64,000 bases of DNA. Origin: DASUPK01 sp963724665 (GTDB lineage: Bacteria; Actinomycetota; Thermoleophilia; Solirubrobacterales; 70-9). The DNA lies in NCBI GenBank assembly GCA_963724665.1, contig CAVRVH010000007.1, forward strand, positions 992,001-1,056,000, written 5' to 3'. The translations under genes were made by a program, and so were the position numbers. Each line of letters opens with the position of its first letter. Position 1 is the stretch's first letter. The notes under the pieces are model-generated. The model worked only from the letters and a program-made list of their open reading frames with translations, ran no database searches and was not told where the DNA came from. Below are positions 1-8,853 of this stretch, piece by piece.

Positions 1-1895
1 AGGCCCGCCGGGAGGCCGAGGAGGATGTTCGCGCGCAGCTCTCTACGGAGGCGACCGGGAGCGCCGCCGAGGCCGAGGAGCTCCTCTCCGCCCGGGAGCG
101 CGAGCGCCTCGAAGCGAGCCGCGCCGACACCGAGCGCCGCATCCGGCGCGAGCTCGAGCAGGAGCTCGTCAAGCGGATCGCCGACATCAAGTCCGACGCC
201 GATGACAGGGCGCGCGTGGAGATCGACGCGGCCCGCCGCGCAGCCGAGTTGCGCTTCGAGTCCGAGCTCAAGATCCGCGAGCAGTCCCTGCGGCGTGAGC
301 GGGAGGCCGCGACGCAGGCCGCCGAGGCGGCCCGGAGCCGGCTGGACGAGATCGCCGCGCAGATCGAGGCCGCCGGCGAGCGGGTGGAGGGCGCGGAGGC
401 GAGGCTCGTCGAGGAGCAGTCGCGGCTGCAGAAGGACGCGGCGGAGCAGCTCGACGCCGAGCTGCGCCGCCTGCAGGCCGAGTCGGACGCGAAGATCGAG
501 GATGCACTCTCCAAGGTGGAGGCCGACTCCCAGGCCCGCATGGAGAAGGAGGCCCAGCGCCGGCTCGCCGAGCAGGAGGAAACGCTCCGCGCGGAGGCCG
601 AGGAGCGGGTTCGCGTCACCAGCGCGACCGCCCGCGAGGAGACCGAGCGCCGGCTGACTGAGGAGACAAACACACTCCGGGCCCAGCTCGACGAGGAGCG
701 CTCCTCACGGGACGAGGTCATCAAGAAGGCCGAGAACCGCGCCAAGCGTGCCGAGGCGAAGGTCGAGGCGACCGAGACCGCCCGCCAGGACGCCGAGGCC
801 GAAACCCGCACCGCCGCCGCAGAATGGGTTCGCGGCCAGACCCGAGCCCTGCAGCGCGATGCGGAGAAGGGCGGCAAGGAGCAGGTCACCGCCGCCCGCC
901 GCGAGACGACCGAGACGGTCACCGCAGAGGTCGAGGAGCGGATGCGGAGGGAGTTCGAGAAGACCGAGCGCCAGACCGACGAGCGGATCAAGCACGAGGT
1001 CACGAAGGCTCGCCGGGAAGCCGAGGACGAGGCCGAGCGCTCATTCGCCGAGCGCGAGCAGGGGCTGGCGATGGAGCTGGAGGAGGCAGGCCGTGCCCTG
1101 AAGTCCGCCGAGCACCAGCTCCGTGAGGCTGAGGCCCGAGCCGAGTCCGCGGAGAGCAAGCTCGGCGAGGTCTCCGATGAGGAACTGAAGAAGGCAAACG
1201 AGGAGCGCGAAGGCCGCTTCCGGGCGCTCGAGGCGCGCGTCAAGTCCGTGACGGACCGTGCCAGTGGCGCCCAGGCGCACGCAGCCTCGGTCGGCATCGA
1301 GCTGCCTGAGCGAGCGGAGGCCGAGGTTGCCGAGCCGGCTGAGCCGAAGCCGGAGCCTGATGAGGCCGAGCCCGACGAACAGGCTGAGCAGGAGACCGAC
1401 GAGCAGGACGCGGTGGAGCCCGCCGAGGCCAAGCGGGGCTTCTTCCAGAGGCGCCGGGAGAGGCGAGCCGAGAAGACGGCGGCTCGCGAGGAGGCCGAAG
1501 CGAAGAAGGACGCCCGCGCCAAGGCCGCCCAGGAACGCAAGAAGAAGGCTACGGCGGCGAAGAAACAGGCACAGGCCAAGCGCGCCTCGAAGTCATCGGC
1601 CACCAAGACCACCAGCCGCCCCAAGAGCGGCGCGGGGACCAGGGCGATGGCAAAGGACGCCAAGGCCGCTACGAAGGCGAGGGCCGCCAAGTCGCGCCGG
1701 CGCGGCGGCCTGCTCGACGTCAACAAGGCGAGCTTCGAGCAGTGGCGCGAACTCGGCATGTCGGTGACCCAGGCAACCCGCTTGATCGCCTATCGCGAGC
1801 GACAGGACGGCTTCAAGTCCGTCGACGATCTCGACACCGTCCCGGGCATCCCGAAGAAGCTGCTCAGCGAGATCAAGGATCAGCTCACTGCATGA
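1..1895 (+). CDS. Coiled-coil protein with basic tail and C-terminal helix-hairpin-helix (5' partial)
   Basis: The reading frame is open from the left edge of the window (codons from base 3), so the start lies outside; 630 codons are visible. The first two thirds are almost uninterrupted Glu/Arg/Ala heptads, which predict a long coiled coil. An acidic Pro/Glu stretch (about 1310-1425) follows, then a Lys/Arg/Ala-rich tail (about 1431-1700) with repeats such as KKATAAKKQAQAKR that resembles histone H1-like bacterial tails. The end (1708-1893) is a ComEA-type helix-hairpin-helix (DVNKAS ... VPGIPKKLL), a DNA-binding fold. I infer a nucleoid- or DNA-associated structural protein. It is convergent with the deacetylase-family gene on the other strand, 44 bases away. 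No named family is claimed. Confidence 0.8.
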   Translation, partial: ARREAEEDVRAQLSTEATGSAAEAEELLSARERERLEASRADTERRIRRELEQELVKRIADIKSDADDRARVEIDAARRAAELRFESELKIREQSLRREREAATQAAEAARSRLDEIAAQIEAAGERVEGAEARLVEEQSRLQKDAAEQLDAELRRLQAESDAKIEDALSKVEADSQARMEKEAQRRLAEQEETLRAEAEERVRVTSATAREETERRLTEETNTLRAQLDEERSSRDEVIKKAENRAKRAEAKVEATETARQDAEAETRTAAAEWVRGQTRALQRDAEKGGKEQVTAARRETTETVTAEVEERMRREFEKTERQTDERIKHEVTKARREAEDEAERSFAEREQGLAMELEEAGRALKSAEHQLREAEARAESAESKLGEVSDEELKKANEEREGRFRALEARVKSVTDRASGAQAHAASVGIELPERAEAEVAEPAEPKPEPDEAEPDEQAEQETDEQDAVEPAEAKRGFFQRRRERRAEKTAAREEAEAKKDARAKAAQERKKKATAAKKQAQAKRASKSSATKTTSRPKSGAGTRAMAKDAKAATKARAAKSRRRGGLLDVNKASFEQWRELGMSVTQATRLIAYRERQDGFKSVDDLDTVPGIPKKLLSEIKDQLTA

Positions 1896-1939
1896 CCGAC
1901 CAAGGGGGAACGGTGGTGCAGGACCTAGAGCTCCGCGAA

Positions 1940-2962
1940 CTACCCGGTCGCCAGACCGGTCCAGAAGCGGGCTAGCCGCTCCCGGTAGGGCGCAGCGGGC
2001 TCGATTGGGGCTTCGCGCGGATCGCCTTCCCCCGAGACCGCCTCGAGCGTCACCACCACTGAACGCGCCAGCGCCGCGAGCGAGTAGCCACCCTCGAGGC
2101 AGATCAGCAGCGGCACTCCGAGCTCGCCCGCCAGCTCGCGCATCGTCGCCGCCATGTCCCAGTACCCGGCGTCGTCCACTTCGCAGTTCGCGAGCGGATC
2201 GTCGCGATGGGCGTCGTAGCCGGCCGAGATGCAGAGCAGCCCTGGCCTCCACTCCCGGGCGATCGGCGCCACCACGTGCTGGACCAGCGCCAGGAACTCA
2301 TCGGGGCCGCTGCCGGGCGGCACCGGAAGGTTGACGGTGTAGCCCTCCCCGGCCCCGCTGCCCAAGTCGGTCGCCGCACCGGTCCCGGGGTACAGCGGGC
2401 TCTGGTGGATGCTCGAATAGAGCACCTCCGATGAGTCGTAGAAGATGGCCTCGGTGCCGTTGCCATGGTGGACGTCCCAGTCGAGGATCAGGACCCGCTC
2501 GGCGCCGCACTCGGCGACCGCGTGGGCCGCCGCGACGGCGACGTTGTTGAACAGGCAGAAGCCCATCGCCCGGTCGCGCTCGGCGTGATGGCCCGGCGGC
2601 CTCATGCCGCAGAACGCGAAGCCGCCCTCCTCCATCAGGCGCTCGGTCGCGTGCACCGCTCCTCCGGCGGCATGCAGGGCCGCCTCCCAGGAACCCTCGC
2701 TGGCGACGGTGTCGACGTCGATCATGCCGCCGCCCTTCGCCGAGAAAGCCTCGATCGCGTCGACATGAGCGGCGCTGTGGACCCGCTCGAGCTGCCCGCG
2801 GGTCGCGGCGGGCGCCTCGACCAGCTCCAGCCCGAGCCATTCACGCTCGGACATCGCTTCCTCGATGGCAGTAAGACGCCTGGCGTTCTCGGGGTGGCCA
2901 CCCGTGTCGTGCCGGAAGGAGCTCGGATGTCGGAGATAGATGCCCGAGATGAGGTCTCGCAT
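1940..2962 (-). CDS. Histone deacetylase / AcuC-family amidohydrolase
   Basis: A 340-residue protein of the arginase-deacetylase superfamily. Family landmarks are in order: HPENARRL near residue 23, the His pair in RPPGHHAE (about 121-128), the zinc-binding DWDVHHGNGT (about 161-170), SAGYDAHRDDPL with the third zinc ligand, and LEGGYS near the end. Bacterial members remove acyl groups from lysine or polyamines, or act in acetoin metabolism (AcuC); the substrate cannot be read from sequence. It is divergent from nadB with only 23 bases between starts, so the two promoters must overlap. Its neighbour on the 3' side encodes a lysine-rich H1-like protein. All catalytic motifs look intact. Confidence 0.93.
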   Translation of the reverse strand: MRDLISGIYLRHPSSFRHDTGGHPENARRLTAIEEAMSEREWLGLELVEAPAATRGQLERVHSAAHVDAIEAFSAKGGGMIDVDTVASEGSWEAALHAAGGAVHATERLMEEGGFAFCGMRPPGHHAERDRAMGFCLFNNVAVAAAHAVAECGAERVLILDWDVHHGNGTEAIFYDSSEVLYSSIHQSPLYPGTGAATDLGSGAGEGYTVNLPVPPGSGPDEFLALVQHVVAPIAREWRPGLLCISAGYDAHRDDPLANCEVDDAGYWDMAATMRELAGELGVPLLICLEGGYSLAALARSVVVTLEAVSGEGDPREAPIEPAAPYRERLARFWTGLATG

Positions 2963-2985
2963 TCTGCCCGTATAGCGTTGCCTCG

Positions 2986-4428
2986 ATGACGCCGGACGAC
3001 CGATTCGACGTCGTGGTGGTCGGTGGTGGAGCCGCCGGCCTCTACTCGGCGCTCACCGCCGCCGACGCGGGCTCACGCGTCGCGATGGTGTCCAGAAAGC
3101 CGCTCAGCGAGAGCTCAAGCTTCTGGGCACAGGGAGGACTCGCGGCGGCAATCGGCCCGGATGACTCGCCCGAACAGCACGTCGAGGACACGCTCGTGGC
3201 CGGCCGGGGAGCCTGCCGCCGTTCCGCGGCGGAGCTCCTGGCCGCCGAAGCCCCGGGTGTGGTCTGGGAGCTCGAGCGGCGCGGCGTCAAGTTCGACCGG
3301 GATCCCGATGAGGCTCTATCCCTCGCTCTCGAGGGCGGGCATTCGCGCCGCCGGATCGTCCACGCCGGGGGTGCGGCGACCGGCCGCCGGATCACCGAGC
3401 GGCTCACCGAGCTGGCGGCGGAGCACGAGCGGATCGAGGTGATCGAGAAGACTTCGGCTGTCGCCCTGTGGAGCGGCGGCGACCACTGCCACGGAGTGAT
3501 CACGGACCAAGGCGAGATCCAAGCCCGCGCGACGATCTTCGCCACGGGCGGCGCCGCCGCGCTCTGGTCCCGCACCACCAACCCATGGGGTGCGATCGGC
3601 GCCGGGCCCGTCATGGCGCACACCGCCGGCGCCGCAATCGCCGACCTCGAGCTCTGCCAGTTTCACCCGACGGCCCTCTCAGCACCCGGGACAGGGCACG
3701 ACGGCCTCCTCGTCACCGAGGCCGTGCGCGGCGAGGGCGCGACCCTGCTTGACGCGAACGGCGAGCGCTTCACCGACGAGCTTGCCCCTCGCGACGAGGT
3801 CACGCTCGCGGTGCTCGATCGGATGAAGCGCGACGGGACCGACCATGTCCTGCTCGACATGCGATCGCTGAGCGAGGCCCGATTCCCGAGCGTGTTCGAG
3901 GCGCTGAGGGGGGCCGGCCACGATCCTGCCACCGAGCCCATCCCGGTGGCGCCCGCGTCGCATTACGTCATGGGCGGCATCGCGACGGATCTGGAGGGGC
4001 GCTCCTCGCTCCCGGGACTGTTTGCGGTGGGCGAGTGCGCCTGCACAGGCCTGCATGGAGCGAACCGGCTCGCCTCCAACTCCCTCACGGAGTGCTTCGT
4101 CCTCGGAGGCCGAGCGGCGCTGGCCGCATCAACGGAGCCGGGCGCCGGACCGCCACCGGATCCGCCCTCGTGGCGCTTCGACCCGCCTCCAGCCGAGACC
4201 CGCGGGGCCGTTTGGGAGCTGGCGGGCCCCCTGCGGAGCGCCGGCGGCCTCGAGCGGCTCCTCTCGAACCCGTATCCGCTCGCACGCCTGATCGCGCGCT
4301 TCGCGCTCGAGCGAGAGGAGTCGCGCGGCTCCCATCGCCGGCTGGAGTTTCCCGAGACGAATCCTGAGCTCGACGGCCGTCACATCGTCTGCAACGGCGA
4401 CGAGCTCGCCTGGCAGGCGTGGGCGTAG
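2986..4428 (+). CDS. nadB: L-aspartate oxidase
   Basis: A flavoprotein that oxidises L-aspartate to iminoaspartate, the first step of de novo NAD synthesis. The N-terminus carries the FAD-binding VVVVGGGAAGLYSAL (about residues 9-23). Family motifs follow: SSFWAQGGLAAA, HSRRRIVHAGG, ATGGAAALWS, LCQFHPTAL and LASNSLTECFVLGGRAA near residue 370. Length (480) is shorter than the E. coli enzyme because the C-terminal helical domain is reduced, as in many actinobacterial NadB. No nadA or nadC is visible in the window, so the quinolinate genes lie elsewhere. ATG at 2986 is preceded by TATAGC at 2971-2976, a possible -10 box that would give a nearly leaderless transcript. Confidence 0.93.
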   Translation: MTPDDRFDVVVVGGGAAGLYSALTAADAGSRVAMVSRKPLSESSSFWAQGGLAAAIGPDDSPEQHVEDTLVAGRGACRRSAAELLAAEAPGVVWELERRGVKFDRDPDEALSLALEGGHSRRRIVHAGGAATGRRITERLTELAAEHERIEVIEKTSAVALWSGGDHCHGVITDQGEIQARATIFATGGAAALWSRTTNPWGAIGAGPVMAHTAGAAIADLELCQFHPTALSAPGTGHDGLLVTEAVRGEGATLLDANGERFTDELAPRDEVTLAVLDRMKRDGTDHVLLDMRSLSEARFPSVFEALRGAGHDPATEPIPVAPASHYVMGGIATDLEGRSSLPGLFAVGECACTGLHGANRLASNSLTECFVLGGRAALAASTEPGAGPPPDPPSWRFDPPPAETRGAVWELAGPLRSAGGLERLLSNPYPLARLIARFALEREESRGSHRRLEFPETNPELDGRHIVCNGDELAWQAWA

Positions 4429-4442
4429 CCAGGCGACTACTC

Positions 4443-4506
4443 AAAAGCACTGGTTCGAGCCTACTTAAAAGTGCTTAATCAGTACTTAACCCAAATATTG
4501 GGTAAG
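4443..4506 (+). promoter_or_regulatory. Phased TACTTAA repeats and inverted repeat upstream of the Cys/His protein
   Basis: This short AT-rich island in GC-rich DNA contains TACTTAA (4462-4468), TGCTTAA (4472-4478) and TACTTAA (4483-4489), spaced 10 and 11 bases apart, about one helical turn. AAAAGCACT at 4444-4452 is a related copy in reverse orientation. An inverted repeat, CCCAA-ATA-TTGGG (4490-4502), follows directly. The arrangement suggests an operator bound by a protein that recognises direct repeats on one face of the helix, controlling the gene that starts at 4592. The regulator is not identified. Confidence 0.45.
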
Positions 4507-4591
4507 GATGGTTCAATCCCCAGCGCCTGAAGGAATCCAACGGCGGGATTGGCCCGCGGACAGGCTTTCGGGGGGTAAGGAGAGATCACGG

Positions 4592-5029
4592 ATGTATCAA
4601 TTCAGTCGTTCCATCTACAGGGACCTCGCTCCTCGAATCGACACCTCCGGGGGCGTCGAGAGGACGTTCACCGCCCGGCAAACCCTGCTGGAAGCGTGTG
4701 AGTCCACCATTCAGCGGCTCGTTTCGGATCGCCGCTACTTCGCCCGACCGGCGAAGACGCTGTTCACGGAGGTTCGCGAGTACTTCGCTCTTGCGGAGCA
4801 GGTGCGCGTCTACATGGTCATCGAGCGGCACATCGGGCTGATCGAGGAGTTCCTCGACTCACTGCCCGCGGACGTGACGCTCGACGGCCAGGAGAGAAAC
4901 TGCCTGGCCAGCACCCGCAAGGGCACCCCCTGTCAGCGCGAGCCGCTGCCGGGGAGGGATTACTGCCCCTCGCACAAGCATCTCGAGGAGACTTTTGAGG
5001 TGCGCGAGGTCGAAGTAGCTGCTGCATAG
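4592..5029 (+). CDS. Conserved hypothetical protein with C-terminal Cys/His ribbon
   Basis: About 145 residues from the ATG at 4592, which has a good ribosome-binding site (GGAGAG at 4579-4584); an upstream in-frame ATG at 4508 lies beside the repeat region and is less likely. The first 100 residues are helical with many aromatic and basic residues. The end carries CLASTRKGTPC...DYCPSH, a Cys-x9-Cys ... Cys-x2-His pattern like the small DUF5763-type ribbons found in actinobacterial and phage proteins, likely to bind one zinc. The gene stands alone, with repeats upstream and a terminator downstream, so it is probably a single-gene unit under its own control. Function unknown. Confidence 0.7.
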   Translation: MYQFSRSIYRDLAPRIDTSGGVERTFTARQTLLEACESTIQRLVSDRRYFARPAKTLFTEVREYFALAEQVRVYMVIERHIGLIEEFLDSLPADVTLDGQERNCLASTRKGTPCQREPLPGRDYCPSHKHLEETFEVREVEVAAA

Positions 5030-5051
5030 CTTTCAAGGGGTATGGACGGCG

Positions 5052-5080
5052 AAGGCCCCCAACTCGGGGGCCTTCTTCGT
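5052..5080 (+). terminator. Rho-independent terminator
   Basis: Nine-base perfect stem AAGGCCCCC / GGGGGCCTT (5052-5060 and 5066-5074) with a five-base loop, followed by a short T-containing tract (CTTCGT). It sits 22 bases after the stop of the Cys/His protein and just before the hydantoinase pair. Confidence 0.85.
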
Positions 5081-5105
5081 GCCCGGACTTATGTAGTTTC
5101 GCCCG

Positions 5106-7082
5106 ATGCTCCTGGGCGTTGACGTCGGCGGAACCTTCACCGATGCCGCCCTGCTCGACGGCGAGCGCCTGCACACGGCCAAGGTCCCGAGCACGCCTGG
5201 GGATCAGTCTCGCGGTGTGATCGCCGCGGTCGAGGAGGTGCTCGGCCGCGCTGGCGCGAAGGCCCCCGACGTCGACGGCTTCACGCACGGAATGACCGTC
5301 GGGACCAACGCCCTGCTCGAGGAGCGCGGTGCCCGCACCGCATTGGTTGCGACCCGGGGCTTTGCCGATCTGCTTGACATCGGCCGACAGGCCAGGCCGA
5401 GCCTCTACCACCCCTGCCGGGGCAGGCCGCGGCCGCTGGTCGAGGTCGGGGACCGCTACGAGGCGGCGGAGCGGGTCGGCGCCTCCGGAGTGCTCGAGGA
5501 GCTCGCCGACGACGAGATCGAGCGGCTGATCGGGGAGCTCCGCGGCAGCGAGGCCGAGTCGATCGCGGTCTGCCTGCTCTTCGCGTTCCGGGACCCGAGC
5601 CACGAGCAGCGCATCGCCACTCGGCTGCGCGAGGCGCTGCCGGACGTGCACGTCTCGGCCTCCCACGAAGTGCTGCCCGCCTTCCGCGAGTACGAGCGGT
5701 TCTCCACCACCGTGATCGACGCCTACCTCTCCCCCCTCCTCGGCCGCTACCTCACCAGCCTGTCGGGCGCCTGCCGCGCACGGGGCCTCCCCGAGCCTGT
5801 GGTGATGCGCTCATCGGGCGGCACGGCGGAGGCTGCGGAGGCGGCTCGGGCGGGCGCCTGGAGCGTGCTCTCGGGTCCCGCCGGAGGCGCCGTCGGCGCC
5901 GCGCTGCTCGGCAGGGCGGCGGGCAGCCCCGACGCGATCGGAATCGACATGGGCGGAACGTCCTGCGACGTCTGCGTGGTCGACCACGGCGAGGTCCGCC
6001 GAACCGACTCTCGCGAGATCGAGGGCCGCCCGGTGCAGCTGCCGATGGTTGACGTGCACACGGTCGGGGCCGGCGGGGGCTCAATCGGGTGGCGGGACAC
6101 GGGCGGCGCCCTCCGCGTCGGTCCACATTCGGCCGGTGCGGAGCCAGGACCCGCGTGCTACGGCCGCGGAGGCACCGAGCCGGCGGTCACCGACGCCAAT
6201 CTGCTGCTCGGCTATCTCTCGCCCGAGTCGGAGCTCGCCGGGGGAGTGACGCTCGACGCCGGAGCAGCGCGCAGCGCGATCGCCGCACTGGGCGAAAAGC
6301 TCGCGCTCGACGTGATCGAGACGGCCGAGGGCATCGTTCGCGTGGCCAATCAGGAGATGATCCGCGCGCTGCGCGTGGTCACCGTCGAGCGAGGAGTGGA
6401 TCCGCGCGACTACGCGCTGCTGCCCTTCGGAGGGGCAGGCCCCATGCACGCCGCGGCTCTTGCCGGGGAGCTCGAGATCTCCAGGATCGTCTGCCCCCGT
6501 GCCAGCGGCGTGCTCTCGGCTCTGGGGCTGATCGCGGCCGGACGACGGCGGGACACGGCCAGGACCGTGCTGCTTGCGGGGGAGGAGATCACTGGCGAGC
6601 GCGTCGCCTCCGAGGTGGATGCCCTCAGCAAGCCCCTCCTGGCGGGAATGGAGGGCGCCGAGCTCGAGGTGGTCTACGAGCTGCGATACCGGGGTCAGGC
6701 ATTCGAGCTGCCGATCCCGGGCTCGCCGCGTCCGGACCCGGCCCAACTCGCCGAGGACTTCGCCCGCGAGCACGAGGCCCGCTACGGCTATCGCGATCCC
6801 GAGGGCAGGCTGGAGCTGGTCACGATCCGGGTCGCGGCCGCCGAGCCGGGTCCCGAGCCGCGGCCCCGAGCCGCCGCCGGCGGGGAGCTGACCGAGGGAG
6901 AGCGCGAGGCCCGCTTCGACGGCGAGTGGGTGACGACGCGCGTGCTCCAGGGCGAGCCCGAGGCCGGCTTCGAGGCCGCGGGCCCGTGCGTCTTCGAGCT
7001 GCCGGAGGCGACGCTGGTCCTCCCTCCCGGCTGGAGCGCCACGGTCGACGAATCGGGCACCGTCACGGCGGTGAGGTCATGA
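5106..7082 (+). CDS. Hydantoinase/5-oxoprolinase family protein, subunit A
   Basis: A 658-residue member of the HyuA (N-methylhydantoinase A / 5-oxoprolinase A) family. It opens with the ASKHA phosphate-binding motif VDVGGTFTDAALLDG (about residues 5-19) and carries GIDMGGTSCDV near residue 280, GGGSI, GAEPGPACYGRGG and FGGAGPMHA, all typical. These enzymes use ATP to open cyclic amides (hydantoins, 5-oxoproline) or to carboxylate ketones. The exact substrate cannot be assigned from sequence. It overlaps the B-subunit gene by four bases (ATGA), showing translational coupling. Starts at the ATG at 5106, just downstream of the terminator. Confidence 0.92.
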   Translation: MLLGVDVGGTFTDAALLDGERLHTAKVPSTPGDQSRGVIAAVEEVLGRAGAKAPDVDGFTHGMTVGTNALLEERGARTALVATRGFADLLDIGRQARPSLYHPCRGRPRPLVEVGDRYEAAERVGASGVLEELADDEIERLIGELRGSEAESIAVCLLFAFRDPSHEQRIATRLREALPDVHVSASHEVLPAFREYERFSTTVIDAYLSPLLGRYLTSLSGACRARGLPEPVVMRSSGGTAEAAEAARAGAWSVLSGPAGGAVGAALLGRAAGSPDAIGIDMGGTSCDVCVVDHGEVRRTDSREIEGRPVQLPMVDVHTVGAGGGSIGWRDTGGALRVGPHSAGAEPGPACYGRGGTEPAVTDANLLLGYLSPESELAGGVTLDAGAARSAIAALGEKLALDVIETAEGIVRVANQEMIRALRVVTVERGVDPRDYALLPFGGAGPMHAAALAGELEISRIVCPRASGVLSALGLIAAGRRRDTARTVLLAGEEITGERVASEVDALSKPLLAGMEGAELEVVYELRYRGQAFELPIPGSPRPDPAQLAEDFAREHEARYGYRDPEGRLELVTIRVAAAEPGPEPRPRAAAGGELTEGEREARFDGEWVTTRVLQGEPEAGFEAAGPCVFELPEATLVLPPGWSATVDESGTVTAVRS

Positions 7083-8587
7083 CCGGACTCGACCCCGTCG
7101 CCCTCCAGGTGATGACCGGCGCGCTCCGGGCCGCCTGCGACGAAATGGGCGCCGTGCTGATCCGCTCCGCCCACTCGCCGAACATCACCGAGCGCCACGA
7201 CTGCTCGACGGCCCTCTTCGATCCCGCGGGGGAACTGGTGATGCAGGCGGAGCACATCCCCGTCCACCTGGGCTCGATGCCCGACGCGGTCGCAGTGATC
7301 GTCGATGAGGAGCACCGCGACGGCGACCTCTGGATCCTCAACGATCCGTATCGCGGCGGCACCCACCTGCCGGACATCACGCTGATCAGCCCGGTGATGG
7401 ATGGCGGTGAGCTGCTCGGCTTTGCCGCCAGTCGCGCGCACCACGCCGACATCGGCGGCCCCACCCCGGGCGGGATGCCGGCGCTCTCGGTGACGCTCGA
7501 CGAGGAGGGCGTGGTGATCCCGCCGACGCGAGCCGACGATGATGTCCTGCGCGGACTTGCGAAACAGATGCGGAACCCGGATCAGCGTCTGGCCGACCTG
7601 CGAGCACAACGCGCCGCCAACCTGACCGGGATCCGACGGCTGCGGCAGCTCGCCGAGCGACACGGCCGCAAGCTGCTGGCGACCGCCACGGGCGAGATCC
7701 TCGACTACGCCGAGCGCCGAACCCGTGCCGCGCTCACCGAGATGGCCGACGGCGAGAGCACCGCCGAGGACGTTCTGGAGGGACGGGACGGCGACATCCG
7801 GCTGCGGGTAAAGGCAACCGTCCGCGGGGATTCCCTGGAGCTCGACTTCGCCGGCAGCGCCGAGCAGGTCGCGGGCAATCTCAACTGCCCGCTGTCGGTG
7901 ACCAAGGCGGCCTGCATCTACTCGGTGCGCGTGGTCTGCGACCCGGACGCCCCACCCTCGGCCGGAGCGTGGCGGCCTGTGATGGTCAGCGCCCCGGAGG
8001 GATCGCTGCTCAACGCCCGCCCTCCGGCCGCGGTGGTCGGGGGCAACGTCGAGACCTCCAGCCGGGTCGCGGATCTGGTCTTCGCTGCGCTCGCGCACTT
8101 CGCTCCGGTCGGCGCCGAGGGCCAGGGCACGATGAACAACCTGACCCTCTCCGGAGAGGACTGGACCTACTACGAGACGATCGGGGGCGGCCAGGGCGGC
8201 TGCGCCGACGGTGATGGGCCGAGCGCCGAGCACGTGGCGATGTCGAACACCCTCAACACGCCGATCGAGTCGCTGGAGACGGACTATCCGGTTCTGGTCA
8301 GGGAGCTCTCGGTGCGGCGAGGCAGTGGCGGCGCGGGTACTCACCACGGCGGCGACGGGATCGTGCGGGAGCTGGAGGCGACCAAGCCGATGCGCTTCAC
8401 CCTGATCGGCGAGCGCCGCCGGCATTCGCCGCACGGCAGGGATGGCGGTGATCCGGGCACCCGCGGGCGGGATCTGCTCAACGGCGAACCGGTCCCCGCG
8501 AAGACGGAGGGCGAGCTCACAGCTGGCGACCGGCTGCGAATCGAGACGCCTGGGGGCGGTGGGTACGGCCCCGAACGAAATTCTTAG
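7079..8587 (+). CDS. Hydantoinase/5-oxoprolinase family protein, subunit B
   Basis: A 502-residue HyuB protein, partner of the preceding A subunit. It starts at the ATG overlapping the A-subunit stop codon. Conserved family segments include LIRSAHSPNITERHDCSTALFD near the N-terminus, HIPVHLGSMPDAV, NDPYRGGTHLPDITL, ASRAHHADIGG and the C-terminal GGGGYG. In this superfamily the A and B chains form one ATP-dependent amidohydrolase or carboxylase. No transporter or racemase gene is adjacent that would reveal the substrate. The frame is open far upstream of 7079, but that extension is only a shadow of the A-subunit gene. Confidence 0.92.
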   Translation: MTGLDPVALQVMTGALRAACDEMGAVLIRSAHSPNITERHDCSTALFDPAGELVMQAEHIPVHLGSMPDAVAVIVDEEHRDGDLWILNDPYRGGTHLPDITLISPVMDGGELLGFAASRAHHADIGGPTPGGMPALSVTLDEEGVVIPPTRADDDVLRGLAKQMRNPDQRLADLRAQRAANLTGIRRLRQLAERHGRKLLATATGEILDYAERRTRAALTEMADGESTAEDVLEGRDGDIRLRVKATVRGDSLELDFAGSAEQVAGNLNCPLSVTKAACIYSVRVVCDPDAPPSAGAWRPVMVSAPEGSLLNARPPAAVVGGNVETSSRVADLVFAALAHFAPVGAEGQGTMNNLTLSGEDWTYYETIGGGQGGCADGDGPSAEHVAMSNTLNTPIESLETDYPVLVRELSVRRGSGGAGTHHGGDGIVRELEATKPMRFTLIGERRRHSPHGRDGGDPGTRGRDLLNGEPVPAKTEGELTAGDRLRIETPGGGGYGPERNS

Positions 8588-8743
8588 TGTTCCTTCGCAT
8601 AATGCGAGGGGGCGCCGACAGGCGCCACCCGTTTGACGGAGTTTGCGTCGATTGGCCGGTCAACCAGGGTCCAGACCGCATGGGAATGGGCTATCCGGTA
8701 CTTACAACTAAGCCTCTGAGTTTGTGACAAAGCAGCACAAGGG
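8588..8743. other. Intergenic region with a small hairpin
   Basis: There is no credible gene between 8588 and 8853. GGCGCC-GACA-GGCGCC at 8611-8626, 23 bases after the HyuB stop, can form a short GC hairpin but lacks a T-tract. It may be a weak terminator or processing site. No riboswitch or tRNA fold was recognised. Confidence 0.4.
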
Positions 8744-8772
8744 TTGTCAAAGCCGAATTCGTCCTCTAGACT
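8744..8772 (+). promoter_or_regulatory. Sigma-70-type promoter for the DUF1802 gene
   Basis: TTGTCA (8744-8749) and TAGACT (8767-8772) are separated by the ideal 17 bases, close to the housekeeping consensus TTGACA-N17-TATAAT. The start codon at 8854 implies a leader of about 75 bases. Confidence 0.6.
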
Positions 8773-8853
8773 GCGCGGCCCCGAGGGGGCTCCGGCACGA
8801 GTTCTGCCCAGCCCCCGCATCCGAATCCAGATTGACTACCCCCTAATTTCCTT

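Noticed and set aside
4440..4540. tRNA-like GGTTCGA/GGTTCAA words
   Set aside because: No acceptor, D or anticodon stem can be built around them.
6089..7078. Long open extension upstream of the HyuB start
   Set aside because: It reads Arg/Gly-rich nonsense over the HyuA gene in another frame; HyuB starts at the coupled ATG 7079 with conserved sequence.
6788..8434. 548-codon open frame on the minus strand
   Set aside because: It is antisense to HyuB, with codon usage and composition of a shadow frame; the plus-strand protein has clear family motifs.
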